7,078 bases of DNA from Cytophagales bacterium (GTDB taxonomy: Bacteria > Bacteroidota > Bacteroidia > Cytophagales > Cyclobacteriaceae). Below, piece after piece: positions 7,057 through 7,078 of this stretch. The position numbers and the translations under genes are program-made. Location: the NCBI GenBank assembly GCA_003500135.1, contig DNTA01000315.1:1-7078 (forward strand). Reading direction: 5' to 3'. How positions within the stretch are numbered: position 1 is the first letter of the stretch; every line of letters begins with the position of its first letter. The notes under the pieces are model-generated. The model was given only the letters and a program-made list of their open reading frames with translations, was not told where the DNA came from and searched no databases.

Positions 7057-7078
7057 AACCTGAGTTCGATTTTAAAAT
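7053..7078 (-). CDS. Possible 3' end of a convergent gene, outer-membrane beta-barrel-like C-terminus
   Basis: Read on the minus strand from the right edge, the frame gives F-K-I-E-L-R-F and then TAA (complement of 7053-7055). Hydrophobic residues alternate with charged ones and the last residue is Phe, which is the pattern of the final strand and C-terminal signal of outer-membrane beta-barrel proteins. Its stop would overlap the cbs stop codon (7054-7056) tail to tail, a common arrangement in compact genomes. Only seven codons are visible, so the gene itself is an inference and the protein family cannot be named. Confidence 0.42.

Overview
The window looks like a chromosomal segment from a member of the Bacteroidota, possibly a Cytophagales-type marine or environmental lineage; the phylum is better supported than the order. 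The reasons are an exact TAnnTTTG promoter element upstream of the second gene, A/T-rich leaders without clear Shine-Dalgarno sequences, Bacteroidota-style versions of AccD, NqrF and the arginase-like protein, and a large secreted M14 peptidase of a type common in this phylum. Coding density is high and I see no mobile element, tRNA, rRNA or CRISPR array.

Layout from left to right: the 3' end of accD (acetyl-CoA carboxylase carboxyltransferase beta subunit); a 124-base gap holding a clear promoter; nqrF, the NADH-oxidising subunit of the sodium-pumping NADH:quinone reductase, closed by a strong intrinsic terminator; then, 16 bases after the terminator's T-run, an arginase/formimidoylglutamase-like gene with a degraded metal site; then, one base after its stop, an 851-residue exported M14 zinc carboxypeptidase with a C-terminal amidotransferase-like domain; a 118-base gap with a short perfect dyad and weak promoter candidates; a cystathionine beta-synthase with two C-terminal CBS repeats; and at the right edge the apparent last seven codons of a convergent minus-strand gene whose product ends like an outer-membrane beta-barrel.

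Functionally the genes are mostly separate housekeeping units: fatty-acid synthesis (accD), sodium-based respiration (nqrF), sulfur amino-acid metabolism (cbs). The arginase-like gene and the M14 peptidase form one tightly spaced pair, the only arrangement here suggesting shared expression. The most unusual points are nqrF standing directly after accD instead of nqrE, the loss of two of the six metal ligands in the arginase-like protein, and the terminator placed almost on top of that gene's start. I found no evidence for a wholly new multi-gene system.
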